A stretch of DNA of 5,694 nt, taken from contig JAFGID010000037.1 of assembly GCA_016929735.1 (NCBI GenBank), positions 1-5,694 of the forward strand, written 5' to 3'. How positions within the stretch are numbered: the stretch's first letter is position 1; each line of letters opens with the position of its first letter. The notes beneath the pieces are model-generated. The model saw nothing but the letters and a program-made list of their open reading frames with translations. It was not told the DNA's origin and ran no database searches. This stretch comes from Ignavibacteriales bacterium. GTDB taxonomy: Bacteria > Bacteroidota > Ignavibacteria > Ignavibacteriales > Melioribacteraceae. The position numbers were made by a program, and so were the translations under genes. Positions 1 through 5,694 of this stretch are shown here, piece by piece.

Positions 1-527
1 TCTTTAATATCTCTTAAAAAATTAACTTTTTGAAATGCTTCGCCTAATTTTCTTGCTGGTGTCAACAACCTTTGATATTCATCATCATTGTCTTTATAAA
101 ATATTTTCAAGCACATTAAACCCACCACTTCCGCAGAACCATAGATATATTTTTTCTGTTCGTGATGTTTATAGTTCTGTTTGGTTAAATCCATTTCCAT
201 GCTGAGCAAGAAATCTTCTATTAGTTCCTGATCTATTTTATATTCATTCACAACTTTCTGAAAACTATGCAGAATTGGATTTGTACTCAATTTTGTATTA
301 ATTGCATCCCATGTATCTTCTTTGAATTTTTTCAGAAGCTTTACTTTATCGTAATCGTGAAAAGTATCAACAATTTCATCAGCAAAGCGAACAAACCCAT
401 AAATCCCATAGATAGGCAGACGATACTTTTTTTTGAATAATTTTATACCCATACTGAAAGAAGTGCTGTAGTTGAGCGTTGTAATTTTACTGCATTGAAA
501 TGAATTTTTATTATAAAGCTTTAACAT
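1..527 (-). CDS. crtB: Phytoene synthase, N-terminal 175 codons (cut by left window edge)
   Basis: Squalene/phytoene synthase family enzyme, which condenses two geranylgeranyl diphosphates into phytoene, the first committed carotenoid step. Only the N-terminal part is present; the frame is open to position 1 with no stop. Visible landmarks are the first aspartate-rich motif in FVRFADEIVD (residues 45-54, DEIVD at 50-54), which binds diphosphate through Mg2+; YGSAEVVGLM at about 129-138, matching the family's conserved Y-x-x-x-A-x-x-V-G segment; and FQKVNFLRDI (165-174), leading into the second aspartate motif that starts at D173 and runs off the window. The FQKVNFLRDI wording is the type I associate with Bacteroidota enzymes. 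The ATG at 527 lies inside the end of crtI (17-nt overlap) and has a GAGAGAA ribosome-binding site just upstream. It is the last visible gene of the operon. Squalene synthase-like relatives are the alternative, but the adjacent crtI favours phytoene synthase. Confidence 0.93.
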   Translation of the reverse strand, partial: MLKLYNKNSFQCSKITTLNYSTSFSMGIKLFKKKYRLPIYGIYGFVRFADEIVDTFHDYDKVKLLKKFKEDTWDAINTKLSTNPILHSFQKVVNEYKIDQELIEDFLLSMEMDLTKQNYKHHEQKKYIYGSAEVVGLMCLKIFYKDNDDEYQRLLTPARKLGEAFQKVNFLRDIK

Positions 528-1989
528 TTTCTATTCTCTCAGTTACTAATTTGGACCCGATTATAGCCATTGGCAGACCTGTACCAGGAATAGTAGAAGC
601 ACCAACATAAAAAACGTTTTTATATTTCTCATCAAAATTTTTTGGTCTAAAACCACCTATTTGAGATAAATTGTGAGATAACCCTAAACCGCTTCCTCGA
701 TGTAAATTATATTCATTTCCCCAATCAATCGGTGTTAGAATAGTTTGAGAAATTATATGTTTTTTAATATCCATTTTAATTCGTTTAGAAAAATCTTCGA
801 TAATTTTAGAAACGATAATTTCCTTGTCCGACCAATCAGATTTATATCTTAAATCTGCGACGGGACAGACGAAAAACAAACTTTCACTTCCTTTGGGCGC
901 ACATTCAGGATTTGTATGCGACAAAACATTAACATAATAGTAAGGTACATCTTCAATTGATGAAGCTGTAAATATTTTATCTGCATAATCCCTGAAATTT
1001 TTTCCCAAATAATAATTATGATGACTAACATTCTCCACTTTAGTATCAACACCAAGATAAATCGTAAGCGGTCCCATTGTCCAGATCATTTTATCAAGTT
1101 TTTCATCGCAAAATTCTTTTCTTTTGAATACTTTACCACGAAACAGAGCAGCATCAGAATTTATCAAATAAATCTCTGATGACCATTTATTGTTTTCATT
1201 GTCAATTAGATAATCTAATTTTCCATTCGTTTCTTTGTGAGCAACAATTTCAGTATTGTAATGAAATTTTACATTATTTTTTATTAACAAATCGACAAAT
1301 CCTTCAACAATTTTATACATTCCGCCTTTTACATTATAATAACCATCGTGTTGAAATTCTGTGTACGAGAGCAATGTATAAACAGCGGGTGTGTTAAAAG
1401 GTGTTCGGCCCAAGAAAAATGCAACTAAAGAAATTATTTGTTTTATTTCGTCGCTTGAAAAATATTTTGAAACCTGTTGCCAGAAATTTCTAAACAATTT
1501 TGGTAAATGTCGTGGAGGTGCTTTCATTAATGTTAAAAGATAGTCAAGTAAAGAGTTGAAATTTCTACGTACTACTATATCGACCGTTCCATCAAATATT
1601 CGCTTACCTTCTTGCAGATATTTTCTCATTTTATGTTCAAAATCCTTTTCGATATCCTTGAATTGCTCGGCAAGTTTCTCTATATTTTTATAAAGGACAA
1701 AAGTTCTTTCGTCTCCAGAAAAATTAACTGTGTATAATGGGTCAAGTTCGATCGTTTCAAAAGGTAATGCAACATTACAATCGTCAGCAATTTCTTTGAA
1801 CTCGTAAGACATACTGAAGAAACTTGGACCAGTATCAAAAGTAAAACCGTCTTTTTTTAATTGATTTAGCCGTCCACCTGCTTGAGAATTTTTTTCGAGG
1901 ATTTCTACGTCATATCCTCTTTTAACAAGTCGCAAAGCAGTCGCTAAACCACCTATTCCTGCACCAACAATTAAAACCTTTTTTGACAT
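511..1989 (-). CDS. crtI: Phytoene desaturase, CrtI/CrtN/CrtD flavoprotein family
   Basis: 492-residue FAD-dependent carotenoid desaturase, the usual length for CrtI (about 490-510). The N-terminal Rossmann dinucleotide-binding fold shows GAGIGG at 9-14, the acidic residue E32 closing the second strand, and AGGRL at 37-41. The C-terminal FAD-associated signature is also intact: VGASTIPGTGLPMAI at about 462-476, preceded by the Q-x-x-x-FRP block of the family (LSQIGGFRPKNF). CrtI enzymes introduce double bonds into membrane-dissolved phytoene to give neurosporene or lycopene. The number of steps cannot be read from sequence, and related CrtD (3',4'-desaturase) or CrtO-like enzymes share the fold. 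Direct adjacency to crtB favours phytoene desaturase. The gene starts 2 nt after the TPR gene's stop; an AAGGA about 12 nt upstream, within that gene's end, could serve as ribosome-binding site. No frameshift or missing motif is seen. Confidence 0.92.
   Translation of the reverse strand: MSKKVLIVGAGIGGLATALRLVKRGYDVEILEKNSQAGGRLNQLKKDGFTFDTGPSFFSMSYEFKEIADDCNVALPFETIELDPLYTVNFSGDERTFVLYKNIEKLAEQFKDIEKDFEHKMRKYLQEGKRIFDGTVDIVVRRNFNSLLDYLLTLMKAPPRHLPKLFRNFWQQVSKYFSSDEIKQIISLVAFFLGRTPFNTPAVYTLLSYTEFQHDGYYNVKGGMYKIVEGFVDLLIKNNVKFHYNTEIVAHKETNGKLDYLIDNENNKWSSEIYLINSDAALFRGKVFKRKEFCDEKLDKMIWTMGPLTIYLGVDTKVENVSHHNYYLGKNFRDYADKIFTASSIEDVPYYYVNVLSHTNPECAPKGSESLFFVCPVADLRYKSDWSDKEIIVSKIIEDFSKRIKMDIKKHIISQTILTPIDWGNEYNLHRGSGLGLSHNLSQIGGFRPKNFDEKYKNVFYVGASTIPGTGLPMAIIGSKLVTERIENVKAL
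534..540 (-). promoter_or_regulatory. Ribosome-binding site of crtB
   Basis: GAGAGAA on the minus strand lies 6 nt before the crtB ATG (527), inside the last codons of crtI. It is one of the few clear Shine-Dalgarno-like sequences in the window. It supports the start at 527 and the resulting 17-nt overlap with crtI. Confidence 0.55.
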
Positions 1990-1991
1990 AT

Positions 1992-2735
1992 CTATTTATT
2001 ATCCTTCATTTCTCTTAATACATTTGGATATAATTCATCTCGAACCCAAACAAAATTTGGCTCTATAGATAATATTTTTTCTAAATAGAATTTTGCTTTC
2101 TTATATTCATCAATATCTTCATACGCTTGATAGAGTAATACTAATAAATTTAAGTAATTCCAGTTCTGCTTTGTCCACTCTTCTTTGCTTTCCATTATTT
2201 TAAGTGCTTGTAAATAATACTTAATTGCTTCTTTTGTAGAGCCACCGAAGATACCGGGCATATAATATTCAATATTTCCGTTTTCAATATAAGCAAATGG
2301 ATTATTCTTATCCAGTTCAATTGCCTTTTTCGCGTATCGGATACTTTTCGGTCCGATAAAAGGTGCTTTGAAAATACTCATACCAATTTCAAAACCGATG
2401 AATGCTGCTCTGTATGAATGCACCTCCGATAAAAATATTTTTTTCTTTTCAAAGTAAGATAAATGCTTTTCGGCAACTTCAAGGTATTTGTCTGCATCTT
2501 CTTCTTTATCGTTTCCAACACACCAAGCAATATAACCATAATGATAATTCACTAATTCAAGAATTTCTTCATCAGTCTTATTTTTCTTTTTCTCCATTTC
2601 ATCAATTACCTCTTTCCATTTGTTCATTTCGCCACTGATGAAAGCATCATAAATTTTTTCTTTATAACCTGTATTTGAAAAATTTATAGTCACGACAATA
2701 ATCAAAAAAATTATTTTATATATCTTCCTTTCCAT
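1992..2735 (-). CDS. TPR-repeat protein with N-terminal signal segment, embedded in the carotenoid operon
   Basis: 247 residues. Residues 1-22 form a short basic start (MERKIYK) followed by a hydrophobic stretch (IIFLIIVVTI), so it is probably exported or membrane-anchored; no lipobox cysteine follows. The rest is helical and TPR-like. The clearest repeats are residues about 131-160 (SIRYAKKAIELDKNNPFAYIENGN), about 167-182 (TKEAIKYYLQALKIME), and 205-228 (YEDIDEYKKAKFYLEKILSIEPNF). A PGIFGGSTKEA segment at 160-170 is a distinctive loop between repeats. TPR proteins usually bind other proteins; no enzymatic motif is visible, and I do not know the substrate or partner. The start at 2735 overlaps the glycosyltransferase end by 25 nt and is preferred because later methionines would remove the signal segment. 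Position between the glycosyltransferase and crtI suggests a helper role in pigment assembly or placement, but this is only inference. Confidence 0.82.
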   Translation of the reverse strand: MERKIYKIIFLIIVVTINFSNTGYKEKIYDAFISGEMNKWKEVIDEMEKKKNKTDEEILELVNYHYGYIAWCVGNDKEEDADKYLEVAEKHLSYFEKKKIFLSEVHSYRAAFIGFEIGMSIFKAPFIGPKSIRYAKKAIELDKNNPFAYIENGNIEYYMPGIFGGSTKEAIKYYLQALKIMESKEEWTKQNWNYLNLLVLLYQAYEDIDEYKKAKFYLEKILSIEPNFVWVRDELYPNVLREMKDNK

Positions 2736-3802
2736 TGATTTCTATTCTTTTTTGCATTCAAGATTTTTCTAAATATTATACAACCTAATGAAAATAATTT
2801 CAAAAAATGAAAAATTATATTTACAATAATACTTTGTTTGCTTGAAATTGAAATAAATATGTTTGTAAAAATAATCAAAGACAGATAAATTATTGTAAAA
2901 ATTATTGGTAACGATAAAACAATAAAAATGATTCCGAATAATGATATAAACCAAAATATTATCCCAACAAAGATACTCCCGCCAAAAAATTCAGCGACAT
3001 TCTTAGTAAATCCATTTATCGCATCATTGTAATTCGAATACATTCGACATTGTATATCATCGTTGCCGGTCAAGCAATCAATTTTATAATTATTTTTTTT
3101 CAAGAATCGTGAGATGAGTATATCCTCAACTTTTGAATTTCTAAATTTTTTATGCGGTTCAAATTTTTTATACGATTCTGAATCAAAAAACATAAATTGC
3201 CCGTTTGCTGCTGCTAAGGATGAATGCTTACTTTTTCTTACAAGTCGCAAAGGGAGCAAAGAAAGTAAGATCCAATTCATTATCGGGACAACAATTTTTT
3301 CAGGAGTCGTAAGCATAATTTGTTTCGGAAAAATTGAAATTAGTGAAAGTTTATATTTTTGTATATACGACAAGGCGCTCTCAATTAAATTCTTACCGAC
3401 CCGAACATCAGCATCTAAAAACAAAAAATATTTACCTTTCGCAATTTGTGCCAGTGAATTACAAGCGTAATTTTTACCCAACCAACCATCAAGCAATCCA
3501 TTTGAATTTATTAAGTTAATAATATTTTGTTTCTTCGTAAAATCTTTTACAATATTTTCTGTATTATCTATTGACTCATCATTAAAAACTATTATTTCAA
3601 TATTTTCATAATTCTGATTTATTAAATCATTAAGCAGATTTCCGATGTTGCTCTCCTCGTTTCGTGCAGGTATAAGAACTGAAATCAATGGTTTCTCTTT
3701 TGAAATGTTTTCTCGTAATACCTGACTGAACATAAAATTACTCAAGGCAACAATGAATTGAATACCTGCAAAAAATAAAATAAAGTATGCTATATAAATC
3801 AT
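2711..3802 (-). CDS. Membrane glycosyltransferase family 2, probable carotenoid glycosyltransferase (CruC/CruG/CrtQ-like)
   Basis: 363-residue GT2 (GT-A fold) enzyme predicted to transfer a sugar from a nucleotide donor to the hydroxyl of a carotenoid at the membrane. An N-terminal membrane helix spans about 2-25. The catalytic domain follows: SVLIPARNEE (41-50), FNDESIDNT (73-81), the metal-binding DAD at 130-132 in FLFLDADVRVG, a VED acidic motif at 225-227 (likely catalytic base region), and QCRMY (251-255). Two to three C-terminal membrane helices lie at about 276-345, and the protein ends with WKGRYIK. This layout (N-terminal anchor, GT-A domain, C-terminal helices, W-x-GR tail) is shared by CruC, CruG, CrtQ and also the hopanoid-cluster protein HpnB. 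The neighbours cruF and acyltransferase favour a carotenoid acceptor. It starts in an ATGA overlap with the acyltransferase stop and has no Shine-Dalgarno sequence, fitting translational coupling. Sugar identity cannot be inferred. Confidence 0.85.
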   Translation of the reverse strand: MIYIAYFILFFAGIQFIVALSNFMFSQVLRENISKEKPLISVLIPARNEESNIGNLLNDLINQNYENIEIIVFNDESIDNTENIVKDFTKKQNIINLINSNGLLDGWLGKNYACNSLAQIAKGKYFLFLDADVRVGKNLIESALSYIQKYKLSLISIFPKQIMLTTPEKIVVPIMNWILLSLLPLRLVRKSKHSSLAAANGQFMFFDSESYKKFEPHKKFRNSKVEDILISRFLKKNNYKIDCLTGNDDIQCRMYSNYNDAINGFTKNVAEFFGGSIFVGIIFWFISLFGIIFIVLSLPIIFTIIYLSLIIFTNIFISISSKQSIIVNIIFHFLKLFSLGCIIFRKILNAKKNRNQWKGRYIK

Positions 3803-4428
3803 AATTTATTTGGAAAACATATATTTTCTTTTTTTGAATCTTCTATGAATTTATTGAAATAATTTTGAATATTTTCAATTGAAAATTTCTTAAGTTCATA
3901 TTCTTTCAAATAAGAAAATAAATAAGGTCTTTTCTGTGAGAAATAATCAATCAGATTGACCATAAAAACAATTTGAATTTCTTTTTCGAGATTTTTTATT
4001 ATTCTTTCTATGCCTTTTTCAAATTTCAATTCTTCTTTGTATAAAGATTCAATTACCCCCTGCGGGAAAAGAACAACAAGATTGTTTTTATCTTTCAACA
4101 ATTCGCGTGAATATTCAAGAGTTTCCAAAACAGAGCGTGAACCTTTCTTTATAGAAAAACAACCTGTTTTGCTGAAAAATTTATATTCTAACAATTGTTT
4201 TTCTTCCATCATAATGAAAAGTTTACGATGAAATAATTTATCGTTAAGATAACTCACAAAAAAACCATCCCACCAACTGAAATGATTGCCGATTAATAAA
4301 ATTGGTAAATTTTTATTTTCAAAATTTGATTTGATAATGATCTTATAAAAATGTTTCTTGAGTAATCGTCTTCCATACCATCTGAAAAACGGATACAAGA
4401 ACCAATGATGTTTTGCTTTTAATATCAT
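3799..4428 (-). CDS. PlsC/LPLAT-family acyltransferase, probable carotenoid glycoside acyltransferase (CruD-like)
   Basis: 209-residue member of the glycerolphosphate acyltransferase superfamily. The catalytic H-x4-D box is NHFSWWDG (48-55; H49 and D54), and the acceptor-binding block appears as FPQG at 121-124, in place of the commoner FPEG. A KKGSRS segment at 94-99 corresponds to the intermediate basic block. The N-terminus (KHHWFLYPFFRWYGRRLLKK) is aromatic and basic, suiting a membrane-surface enzyme, with no clear transmembrane helix. In this operon the likely job is transfer of a fatty acyl group to the sugar of a carotenoid glycoside, as CruD does in green sulfur bacteria. A housekeeping 1-acylglycerol-3-phosphate acyltransferase is the alternative, but the gene sits between cruF and a carotenoid-type glycosyltransferase and overlaps both by 4 nt (ATGA at 4425-4428 and 3799-3802), which argues for the pathway-specific role. 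Confidence 0.83.
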   Translation of the reverse strand: MILKAKHHWFLYPFFRWYGRRLLKKHFYKIIIKSNFENKNLPILLIGNHFSWWDGFFVSYLNDKLFHRKLFIMMEEKQLLEYKFFSKTGCFSIKKGSRSVLETLEYSRELLKDKNNLVVLFPQGVIESLYKEELKFEKGIERIIKNLEKEIQIVFMVNLIDYFSQKRPYLFSYLKEYELKKFSIENIQNYFNKFIEDSKKENICFPNKL

Positions 4429-5093
4429 ACGAGATTAAAATATGAAAAAAGAAAAATGAAAAATACTGCTTGTAAAATAAATACTAAAGAAGCAATCGGA
4501 TTTTTATTGTCCGACTGCCTGAAAATTAAATGCATTATCAATGCCACACAAAACCAAGCAATATAATTCTGAACAGGAACAACATCGTTTTTCCAATACC
4601 ACATATTGAGTTTAGGAGCAACTTGTTCCAATATTAAATCATAAGCAACCATAATCGCCGATGCTAAAAATGATTTGCTAATTAAATTTAATTTTACTGA
4701 ATTTAAAATATTTGCCGAACAATAAACGAGCATTAACCAATTTATTCCTATCAGTAAGGGAGTATTGAAAATTTTTAATCCTAATCCATCACCATAATAA
4801 TATTCGCCAAAAATTTTTCCTGTATTTACGCCGAGCATCTCAATTAAAAATCCAATAAGATAAATTATAAAAAATATTAGTATCTCTTTTTTAATAAATT
4901 TCGCTTCGTGAAAAAAAAGGACTAAAAATAAACTTAATAAAATTGCGTAAGGTATTAAAAAAATAAAAATATCGCTTGTAAAAGGAATAATAAATCCCAG
5001 CAGACCTATAATATAGAATGTGATTAGAAAGTTTTTTACTTTCTTTAAATCAATTGAATTTCTGAATTTTTTGTATGCTAAAATTACTTTCAT
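4425..5093 (-). CDS. cruF: Carotenoid 1',2'-hydratase family membrane protein CruF (DUF422)
   Basis: 222-residue integral membrane protein with about seven hydrophobic segments (roughly 21-38, 42-61, 70-88, 111-130, 139-155, 176-192, 199-220). It carries the family's conserved blocks: EMLGVNTGKIFGEYYYGDGLG (85-105), then the NTPLLIGINWLML segment (110-122), then YDLILEQVAP (151-160) with MWYWKN (164-169), and VPVQNYIAWF (172-181). The charged and tryptophan residues in these blocks are the likely active-site positions. CruF hydrates the psi end group of gamma-carotene or lycopene to a 1'-hydroxyl, which is the attachment point for a sugar in cyanobacterial myxol glycosides and in Deinococcus pigments. 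It is the first gene of the minus-strand operon, and its stop overlaps the acyltransferase start. The ATG at 5093 has no evident Shine-Dalgarno sequence. Length is slightly short compared with cyanobacterial and Deinococcus CruF but no core block is missing. Confidence 0.88.
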   Translation of the reverse strand: MKVILAYKKFRNSIDLKKVKNFLITFYIIGLLGFIIPFTSDIFIFLIPYAILLSLFLVLFFHEAKFIKKEILIFFIIYLIGFLIEMLGVNTGKIFGEYYYGDGLGLKIFNTPLLIGINWLMLVYCSANILNSVKLNLISKSFLASAIMVAYDLILEQVAPKLNMWYWKNDVVPVQNYIAWFCVALIMHLIFRQSDNKNPIASLVFILQAVFFIFLFSYFNLV

Positions 5094-5114
5094 TATTAAA
5101 AAATCTAAAACTTT

Positions 5115-5133
5115 ACAAATTTTTACAATTTGT
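5115..5133. repeat. Short inverted repeat in the cruF leader
   Basis: Perfect 7-bp arms ACAAATT (5115-5121) and AATTTGT (5127-5133) are separated by 5 nt, located 22 bp upstream of the cruF ATG. It could be an operator or a weak leader hairpin. The arms are almost entirely A/T and the surroundings are low complexity, so chance is a real alternative. Confidence 0.3.
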
Positions 5134-5151
5134 TATTTCAAATATCGATAG

Positions 5152-5157
5152 ATTATA
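5152..5157 (-). promoter_or_regulatory. Candidate -10 element of the carotenoid operon promoter
   Basis: On the minus strand this reads TATAAT, about 58 nt before the cruF ATG. A weak TTGTTT lies 15 bp upstream as a possible -35. The same leader also contains GATATTTG twice, each one base off the Bacteroidota TAnnTTTG element. Some promoter must lie in this gap because the upstream gene is divergent, but which element is used cannot be decided from sequence in such AT-rich DNA. Confidence 0.3.
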
Positions 5158-5211
5158 AACAAATATCTAATTAAACAATTATGTAAAAGCATTCAATTGT
5201 TGCTGTCTTTT

Positions 5212-5219
5212 TATATTTG
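5212..5219 (+). promoter_or_regulatory. Candidate Bacteroidota-type -7 element of the plus-strand gene
   Basis: TATATTTG is an exact match to the Bacteroidota -7 consensus TAnnTTTG, 20 nt before the ATG at 5240, implying a very short leader. No TTTG is found at the expected -33 distance; TTGTTG at 5197-5202 is too close. The match supports, but does not prove, a Bacteroidota-type sigma factor. Confidence 0.4.
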
Positions 5220-5239
5220 CAATAAAAATTTTATATTTT

Positions 5240-5694
5240 ATGAATATTTTCCCTGCAAACGATAAAAATATTAAAAAGGCTGCTGAATTGATAAAGGATG
5301 GAGAACTGGTTGCATTTCCCACAGAAACGGTATATGGGCTTGGTGCTGATGCTTTCAATCCGATTGCAGTTGCAAAAATCTTTGAAGTAAAAAAAAGACC
5401 GTCATTCAATCCTTTGATTGTTCATATTTCAAAAAAAAAACAACTATATGAAATATGTAATTTCCGTTCCGAAGTGATAGAAAAATTAATTTATAAATTT
5501 TGGCCCGGTCCTTTAACTTTAGTTCTACAAAAAAAGGACATTATTCCCAACATAGTTACAGCTGGAAACGATACGGTTGCTATTAGAATGCCAAATCATA
5601 AAGTTGCTTTAGACTTAATTTCATACACTAAAACATCAATAGCAGCACCAAGTGCAAATATATTTGGTAGATTAAGTCCAACAAGTGCTGAACA
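5240..5694 (+). CDS. tsaC: L-threonylcarbamoyladenylate synthase, Sua5/YrdC/TsaC family, N-terminal 151 codons (cut by right window edge)
   Basis: Cytoplasmic enzyme that makes threonylcarbamoyl-AMP from threonine, bicarbonate and ATP for the universal t6A37 modification of ANN-decoding tRNAs. The YrdC domain is clear: FPTETVYGLG at 26-35, the nucleotide-binding KKRPSFNPLIVH at 51-62, FWPGPLTLVL at 87-96, TVAIRMPNH at 112-120, and APSANIFGRLSPTSAE at 136-151. The wording is closest to the long Sua5 type (TsaC2, about 320 residues with an extra C-terminal domain), but the window ends too early to confirm it. The ATG at 5240 is the only sensible start; it has no Shine-Dalgarno sequence. The gene is divergent from the carotenoid operon and is a housekeeping gene unlikely to share its function. 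A run of ten A bases (5431-5440) lies in frame at Lys65-67. Confidence 0.94.
   Translation, partial: MNIFPANDKNIKKAAELIKDGELVAFPTETVYGLGADAFNPIAVAKIFEVKKRPSFNPLIVHISKKKQLYEICNFRSEVIEKLIYKFWPGPLTLVLQKKDIIPNIVTAGNDTVAIRMPNHKVALDLISYTKTSIAAPSANIFGRLSPTSAE

Noticed and set aside
1992..2735. Possible lipoprotein signal on the TPR protein
   Set aside because: The hydrophobic segment is followed by NFSNTGY with no cysteine, so no lipobox is present; an ordinary signal peptide or anchor fits better.
2769..2954. 61-codon minus-strand open frame in the C-terminal part of the glycosyltransferase
   Set aside because: It is the same DNA as the AT-rich membrane-helix region in another frame, giving only repeated I, F, N and Y residues, with no motif and no separate start signal.
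3114..3470. 118-codon plus-strand open frame inside the glycosyltransferase gene
   Set aside because: It is antisense to conserved GT2 motifs (DAD and VED regions), has no recognisable domain, and is a shadow of that gene.
5179..5409. 76-codon minus-strand open frame over the start of the plus-strand gene
   Set aside because: It is antisense to the conserved YrdC-domain coding sequence, resembles no family I recognise, and its lack of stops is explained by the real gene's codons.
1..5694. Mobile element, CRISPR array, toxin-antitoxin or defence system
   Set aside because: No transposase, integrase, regularly spaced repeats, terminal inverted repeats or defence-type domains are visible; all seven coding regions have plausible metabolic or housekeeping assignments except the TPR gene.

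Overview
This is a strongly AT-rich window of densely packed bacterial genes. Six genes on the minus strand, from about 5093 leftward past position 1, form a carotenoid biosynthesis operon. One gene on the plus strand (5240 to the right edge) starts a divergent tRNA-modification gene. Several features suggest Bacteroidota or a relative in the Bacteroidota/Chlorobiota/Ignavibacteria group: the phytoene synthase signature reads FQKVNFLRDI, CruF-type hydratase is present instead of CrtC, few starts have a clear Shine-Dalgarno sequence, and the plus-strand gene is preceded by an exact TAnnTTTG element. The taxonomic call is an inference, since no ribosomal or other marker gene is present.

In transcription order the operon runs as follows: cruF (carotenoid 1',2'-hydratase family, 5093-4425), a PlsC/CruD-like acyltransferase (4428-3799), a membrane-anchored family 2 glycosyltransferase of the CruC/CruG/CrtQ kind (3802-2711), a secreted or periplasmic TPR protein of unknown role (2735-1992), crtI phytoene desaturase family (1989-511), and crtB phytoene synthase (527 to beyond the left edge). 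Every junction is an overlap or a 2-nt gap: ATGA, ATGA, a 25-nt overlap, a 2-nt gap and a 17-nt overlap. This is typical of a single translationally coupled transcript.

Together the genes outline a route from geranylgeranyl diphosphate to an acylated carotenoid glycoside. CrtB makes phytoene, CrtI desaturates it, CruF adds water to the psi end to give a tertiary hydroxyl, the glycosyltransferase attaches a sugar, and the acyltransferase esterifies that sugar with a fatty acid. No cyclase or ketolase lies in the window, so the exact pigment cannot be stated. The embedded TPR gene is the one member with no obvious pathway step.

The 146-bp gap 5094-5239 separates the divergent transcripts and holds candidate promoters for both plus a small inverted repeat. 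There is no gene-free stretch over 300 bases. I saw no tRNA, rRNA, CRISPR array, insertion sequence or other mobile element.
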